A DNA stretch of 64,000 bases. Source: Mytilus galloprovincialis (Eukaryota; Mollusca; Bivalvia; Mytilida; Mytilidae). A model generated the notes under the pieces. The model worked only from the letters and a program-made list of their open reading frames with translations, did not search any database and had not been told where the DNA came from. This document shows positions 58,061-64,000 of the stretch, piece after piece (position 1 is the stretch's first letter; every line of letters begins with the position of its first letter). The DNA is taken from positions 27,654,524 through 27,718,523 of the forward strand of contig NC_134845.1 in assembly GCF_965363235.1 (NCBI RefSeq), read 5' to 3'. The position numbers and the translations under genes are program-made.

Positions 58061-60539
58061 GCATTAAAATCAAAAAAGATATTCATTAGTCCATTTTAGA
58101 ATCTTTTCCCCTTTATTTCTTATAATCCAAAGGACACATTTTCTAATCTGTTTTACATATAAATGCAGGCAAAATCAATGTCAAATTTGTTGCTTTACAA
58201 CATATAGGGATTTTATAAAGAAAACAACTAAAAAGCCTATGCTGGGCACAAAATTACAACACAACATTGAAAAAATTCAGAAATACTTGTAAATCAAACC
58301 CAATCATTTTATCTGATATACTTGTGGGCTAAACATGACAATCAGTGGACCAAATAAAAGTGCAAATGTTAGCTCTGTTTGTCATTTGAAGTTTGATAAT
58401 AGTAGATGTTCTACAGAATCACTTGGAAAATACTTAATCTTAAGAAGAACCTGAGTGAAAGTTATTGTTGGAGGCATATGAAAAATTATAAATAAAACAA
58501 GAGATTTTTAGCACTTTGGTCAACTTCAATGTTTAAATATATCAACACATTTTATTAATAGGCTTTTATAGGAAATTGTGTTGCTTCAAAACTTGGAGTA
58601 ACTTTTATGTGTCTACATAGTAAAGTTCTATTTTAGAAATGGGTAAAGCCACTGACCATAACAAGGATTGATCAACTATATCTTTAGTTATTTTGAAGGA
58701 CAAAATATTGCTAGAGAACTAAAAATAGATAGACTCAACCTTCCAGTAAATTTACCGTCATATAAAAACTGCACTGCATAAAGATCAGAAAAAACCTGTA
58801 ATGTTGTACTACAAAATAGTTGACAAAAGTTGCTTAGTGTATATTGATTTTTTTTCAAGAATAGAGTGGTTAGAATGATGTTGGAATCCCAAGTTTGCCA
58901 AGGAACATGGTTTTAAAGTTTGATAAGGACTAGTGATCTGGAACAAAATTTATTGAACCAAAAATATATTGTGGCTAATAACAAAGAACGAAAATACAAT
59001 TGTGCCATACTATGACTGGAAATTGATCAGTGAAAAAAAGGACACAAAAAACTGACAAAATTTGCATAATCTGTCAGTAATAAATATGAGCAGACTGAAA
59101 TATTTTGTGAACACATAATTACTACAAGAAAAACTTCTGCTTACATATTTGTATATGAAACACTTTATCCTTACAAATATTTTGAGCATTTTACTAAATA
59201 AATTGTGACCTCATTTAATTGAAATGTAGACAAAAATCAAACTGAAATTTACATCATGCAACAATAAAATCAGTTGTTTACACTTTTTCACTGTTAAGTT
59301 TACCTCTAAGTAGGTGGACTATAAATGCCAAAAATTTGGTGAAAATATTCAAAAATTTAGAGTGTCATTTTTAACTAAGGTTGAATCATAGACAACTTAT
59401 ATTATTATAAATTGTAAATTCTTTCAAGGAATGATAAGAAGAAAACATGTGACATGCTTACTAAAATCTTAAATAATGAAACGCTCATTGGGATGATTAA
59501 TTTGTTGATCTTCACTTCAATCTTTAAACTTTTGCTCTAAAAAATGATCATTATGTCAAACAAATGTAAAATGAGTGTTTATGAAACAGAAATAAAGTAT
59601 TTTCATACTAATCTCAATCTCATACAGAGAATATTAACGGCTATCTTTGCGTAGATCTTTTGTTATGATGGTGTCACAGAATGAGATGTTGTTTTCTTTT
59701 CAAATCTAAGGACTTCTAACTTACAAAACTGATTGAATTCAGAACACTCCAGATAATAATCAAAACAAAAATAGGTAACAAAAACTGTGGCACATATTCA
59801 TTGCATAGTCTATTTAGTTTGGCCCTTTCGAAATTGCTAAAAAAATACCTAAAGAACAATATTTGTTCACAATGATTTAAGGTGTGTTTTTTTCTTCTTT
59901 TCTTAATCAAAGAAAAAGCCTGTTGGATTTAGTTTTAACACATTAATTTAACTGTGGTTAGCTTTCCTTAACTAAAATAATATTTTCTATATGAATTTGA
60001 ACATTTCTATAGAAATCAAATGTAAATAACTGTTTTGTGTTTGTTTCTCAATGAGAATTTAGTGGTTTTAACACATGATTTAATTGCAAAATCGCAAATG
60101 TAAGAATTAATAATTGACAGTGATTAACTTGAAACATTGCACATAAAAGATAATTAAAAGATCACTTATTATGACTGAAATGACTTCAAGTAATGGCATT
60201 TTATTCTTTCAAAAATATATACAAATACAAATCCTTAAAATAAAAATAAATGTATTCTCTAATATAACAAAGGAAAAGACAAGAACTATTTGTGACAAAT
60301 ACTCATGTATAATGTAAAATGTGTGTTTTTATTAAATAAAATTAGATATTAAAACTAAAAATAATATAACTAACAAAATCTGACAAATAAATTGATTTAT
60401 CTGACATAAAACGTGTAGCCATGTGACTTGTTATATTGCACAAAAAAAACTGACTTAGTTTAAGTATTGCATTGAAAAGTAGTGTATATATGACAGATAC
60501 TGAATTAAGGATGAAAATCATTAACATTAATAGTACATA

Positions 60540-61060
60540 GTGAGTTGAAACCTACTATCAAAGTTTCATCATATAACTAGCCGAGTTTAAACCTATGCAA
60601 TCAAAATCATAGAGTTAAAATTTATAGAACATATTTCATTATTGACTCTAAAAGGTTTATACCTACATTCATCTAAGAGATAATAGTGAACATCAAAAGT
60701 TCATCTTTGTACATGACGAGTTTACACCTGACGCGAAGATACCATAAATAGTACTTGGTGAGTTTAAGCTAACGAAAACATTTCATCATTAGCTCTTGGA
60801 GTTTTATCCTTGTACATGACAAGTTTAACCCTGATATCAAGATTCCTTATAGTACATGGTTAGTTTAAACGTAACATAAAATGCATAATTAGCTATTGGA
60901 GGTTTAAACCTATCACTAATATCAAAGAATTCAAAGTTATCATCAATATTTCCTACTTGAACATGACAAGTTTAAACCCTTTGTTAAAATTCAATTAATA
61001 GCACTTGTTCAGTTATAAACTTACATATATAGATTTAATCATTATCTCATTGAGGTTAAA
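60540..61060 (+). repeat. Degenerate repeats with GTTTAAAC/T motif
   Basis: The order ACATGACAAGTTTAA, ATAGTACTTGGTGAGTTTAA, CATCATTAGCTCTTGGAG recurs near 60714, 60816 and 60962, about 100-145 bases apart. Confidence 0.5.
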
Positions 61061-61594
61061 ATCTACAAACAATAAGTCATCCTTGTTAACTTAACGTCAA
61101 GATTCCATTATGTTTAATGTAAATATAGAATCTTGTTGAATTAAAACATGAACAATACTGATATATCTCATCAATTGTGTCTACATCAATTTTACCCACA
61201 TATAAGTAAAAGAAAACTTTAAAAAAATTGCATTCTTGCCATAATACACGAGTGATAAGGCATTTAATGATACTTTACAAAAAGTTGAAATAATGATCTG
61301 TTCACTGTTTTATATATGTTTTCATTGTTGTATGTATTAATTCCTAATTACAAGACAACAATTCATAGCTAAAGAAATAAATAGAAAGCAAGTGGATTTC
61401 TGTTTGGCACCAATTCATAACCAATTCATCTAACAAAAACAAAACAAAGAGAAGTAGGAAACTAATAACAGATCATATCCAAGGTGATAACATGATTGAT
61501 TTGATCAATACTGAATTAACATATAATTACAATGTAATTTACTGAATAAACATATAATTTCAATGTAATTTACTGAATTTAATTACAATGTAAT

Positions 61595-63168
61595 TCACAC
61601 AACACTTTGCTGTTCATGGCAGGAATCTTCTACAAAACTTTTGTGATACAAGCCTGTGTCCCCATTGGGTAACATCCCTACACATACACCACTTTCATCA
61701 TCCTGTAATGATAATTTAAATGATTATCTCCAGATGATTATAATATAACATTGGTTGCAACAAAATACTGTTATTTTCCAGTAACATATACACTGATTTT
61801 ATCTCATGTGGAAAAAATCTGATAATTTAACTCCCCCCAAATAAGTCATATGCAAAAGTAGAAATACAAAAATGTATCCTTACTTTTTTCTAAATAAAGG
61901 ACTAAATTCATTACCAAAATCATGATATTTCTATAAATAGGTCACATTAACATCTGACTCATCATCAGTCATAGTTATAATTTTTCATAAATGAATGCTG
62001 TGAAAACTAAGCAGTTACAACATTCAGTTTGGATCATTATTTTTGTACTCATATTAACTGGACCATGACTTATGAAGGCAGGGCCTGGAAATAGTCCACT
62101 AACTGATATGAACGGATCAATGATAGTAATGCAACTTCATATTTAATATCAATGATCTATCACAAGTAGTTCCTATCAAAATATCTTAAGCGAAAAACTT
62201 AACACTGAAAACTGCTATTAATTCAAAGTGTGCTTGACAATGACCTAGTAGGCAGGGCCTGGAAATAGTGGTTAAACAGATATGTACTGATAGAAATGCA
62301 ACTTTGTATAAAATATGAATGATCTTATATAAATAACACATAGATGAGAGGGTGATAGAGCAGATTGTTACCCTAAGAAAACATTGTCAACCGCGGCAAA
62401 GCTATGTGTTATTTAATTTATTATACTGAATTTTCTATCATTATTGTCTTTTACAGATGAGTTGTATTTAAAAGTATTTTCTATGACGTCACTTACATAA
62501 AAACGTCACAGGTATTAAAAAGATCAACAGAAGTGAAGCAAAATGTTTTATCTTTTATTTTGACAGTCAAATAACAAATCTGATTCAAAACGTAGAACTT
62601 AAGCATTGTCTTTAATTACATGATGTAAATTCAATTCATTGTCCTTGAATAGTAAATTTGATTGGTCTTGACGAGAGGGTAACATTAAAAAATATTATCA
62701 CCCGCTCAGCCATGTGATAGAATAAATGATCACTCTCTTATTAGCCAATCATAATATGGCATTTTAACATGAATTATAATAAATCACAATAGTTCCTATC
62801 AAACTAACTTAAGCAAAATGTTCATTTTTTTCAATTTTAATAATTAACAATTGTTGACGCCACCAGTGCCGCAGTCAAAAGCTGGAAAAGCAATCCCTAT
62901 GTCTTGCTTTTTCTAGAGATTGAAAAAAAAAACCACTTGAATTGTATAGCAATGACCCATGATTCTAACATTTTGTTATCCACATAAACATGATAAAGGT
63001 TGCTGTCAATCAAATTAAATAACAATTAAAACTTAATCTATAATTAGTAATAAAGTAGTCACCTGACTAATTTCCTGGATAAAACTTCCTTCTTGGAAAG
63101 ACAATTCATCTTCATTCTGAGCTGTGTAAGATGTGATAGCCTTTTTTAGTAAACTTCCTTCAATTTGT
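61595..63168 (-). CDS. SH3-domain protein, last two exons (gene continues past the right edge)
   Basis: Exon 63063-63168 and terminal exon 61595-61702 join in phase 0 to give an SH3 domain at the C-terminus. The first half reads KKAITSYTAQNEDELSFQEG (RT loop with the usual acidic ELSF signature). The second half has DDESGVCVGMLPNGD, TGLYHKSFVED (usual G-L/V-F/Y-P-x-x-F/Y-V-E end), then a 10-residue tail and a TGA at 61595-61597. Acceptors (TTTCAG at 63169, TTACAG at 61703) and donor (CAG|GTGACT) are intact. Family role: binding proline-rich partners in cytoskeletal, endocytic or signalling adaptors. The usual ALYDY is ITSYT and the usual binding-face Trp is Cys, so peptide binding may be altered. 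The order acidic linker, then G-x-C/W-x-G, resembles FCHSD/nervous-wreck SH3 domains, but I would not name it. Upstream exons lie beyond 64000. Confidence 0.75.
61703..63062. other. Intron between the last two SH3 exons
   Basis: 1360 bases, AT-rich. GGCAGGGCCTGGAAATAGT occurs twice (62079 and 62252), marking a diverged tandem duplication of about 175 bases. Near 62350 and 62690, GAGGGTAACA/GAGGGTGATAGAG pieces with nearby GCTATGTG/GCCATGTGATAG are similar to each other. Confidence 0.45.
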
Positions 63169-63548
63169 CTGAAATATGAACAAACTGGTTTTTATAACCA
63201 TTTATGATGTAAAAAAGATGAAGATGGTTTCAAGTATTATATCTGGAATTGTGTGATTAGGGATTCCCAACCTGCCCAGACAAACCTATATGTTGGAAGA
63301 AATTTTAAAACTTTCATGCTATTTGTATTTCTATTCTTAGTATATACATTAGTTTATATAAAGTCCATTGTAAATCTATGATTCCATCTACCTGATTTTT
63401 TTACAATCTGCTTCAACATATGTTTCTGTGAACAAAACTGACTGCAATATAAATGGTGGGGGTGGGGTGGGAGTGAGTTTATGCATCATCTAATGTCAAA
63501 GAAAATTAAATGTCTATAGCTACACACAATGCTAATAAAATAGACAAG

Positions 63549-63790
63549 AACAAGAATGTGTCCATAGTTCACAGCTGCCCCACTGGCACAATCGTTTTCT
63601 ATGTTCAGTTGATCATGAAATTGGGGTCAAAAATCTAATTTGGCATTTTAAGTAGAAAGATCATATCATAGGGTACATGTGTATTAACTTTCAAGTTGAT
63701 TGGACTTCAACATTATTAAAAACTACCTTGACCAAAAAATTTAACTTGAAATGGGACAGACGGACGAACAGACCGACCAGAAAACATAGC
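63549..63790 (+). repeat. SINE-like bivalve repeat, second copy
   Basis: AACAAGAATGTGTCCATAGT, CTATGTTCAGTTGATCATGA, AGATCATATCATAGGGTACA and a GACGGACGAACAGACC tail; same family as 722-1193 but without the internal duplication. Confidence 0.65.
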
Positions 63791-64000
63791 ACATATCATG
63801 ATATTTTTGTGCTCAATCCCAGTTCAATTGCAAACTATTTGATAACAACTTTAAAACAATCCATACCATCCAAATGAAGATTTATCATAACTTAATCAGT
63901 CAGGAAACTAGAAGTAAATCTAAGTGTTTAACAAGGAAATGTTTTCTGAAAAACATGTAGCCACTTCAAAAACAATTATTTATATTCCTTATCAATGTAA

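Larger units (their letters stand above)
57404..61594 (-). other. Downstream flank or long 3' UTR of the SH3 gene
   Basis: About 4 kb of AT-rich DNA without a recognisable exon and nearly free of dispersed repeats, unlike the rest of the window. It directly follows the stop of the minus-strand SH3 gene, so part may be its 3' UTR (inference). It includes an (AT)n run at about 57690-57704, a short dispersed repeat at 57955-58060 and a degenerate repeated segment at 60540-61060. Confidence 0.35.

Noticed and set aside
1..64000. CRISPR arrays, operons, bacterial ribosome binding sites
   Set aside because: The window is eukaryotic with spliced genes; the tandem arrays lack the repeat-spacer pattern.
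1..64000. tRNA genes
   Set aside because: I saw no convincing B-box (GGTTCGANTCC) with an A-box at the right distance on either strand; tRNAscan-SE would settle this.

Overview
This window is animal nuclear DNA, AT-rich and intron-rich, with many dispersed repeats. The repeats and gene families match what I know of bivalve molluscs, most likely a mytilid mussel (Mytilus or a close relative). That assignment rests on recognised repeats (the family carrying the string GACGAAACGCGCGTCTGG, the 'GGAGAGTTGTCTCATTGGCA' repeat, mussel Penelope-like retroelements) and on B-box and HEPN-type genes typical of expanded bivalve families. No database search was run.

Layout. 0-11 kb: mostly mobile-element DNA (nested foldbacks, tandem arrays, a 2.6 kb TA-flanked inverted-repeat element), plus a probable first coding exon on the minus strand at 4.9-5.1 kb. 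11.25-27.45 kb: one well-resolved minus-strand gene for an amino-acid/auxin permease-type (SLC36/AVT3-like) transporter. Fifteen exons join in frame with consensus splice sites; the last exon was not found. A hAT-type element with a perfect 8-bp target duplication sits next to one of its splice donors. 30.3-32.2 kb: a decayed duplicate of the 3' end of an SH3-domain gene, its terminal exon broken by a dispersed repeat. 34.45-35.81 kb: an intact single-exon plus-strand gene with two B-boxes and a probable beta-propeller, without RING. 41.84-42.67 kb: a broken relative of that propeller on the minus strand. 45.9-48.4 kb: a minus-strand gene of the mussel DZIP3-like HEPN plus coiled-coil type, carrying one apparent frameshift and one nonsense codon. 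40.5-41.0, 43.7-45.0, 46.5, 49.7-50.3, 53.4 and 54.1-56.7 kb: fragments of Penelope-like retroelements, the largest with a readable reverse-transcriptase core. 61.6-63.2 kb: the apparently intact 3' end of the SH3-domain gene, entering from beyond the right edge.

The genes do not form one pathway. The transporter is a membrane permease. The B-box and HEPN genes belong to families often linked to innate immunity or ubiquitin signalling, and the SH3 gene is an adaptor type. The most unusual signal is that several copies of one dispersed repeat keep the central string of a hammerhead ribozyme (CTGATGA, short stem, GAAA, short stem), and that repeat tends to lie near the Penelope-like fragments.
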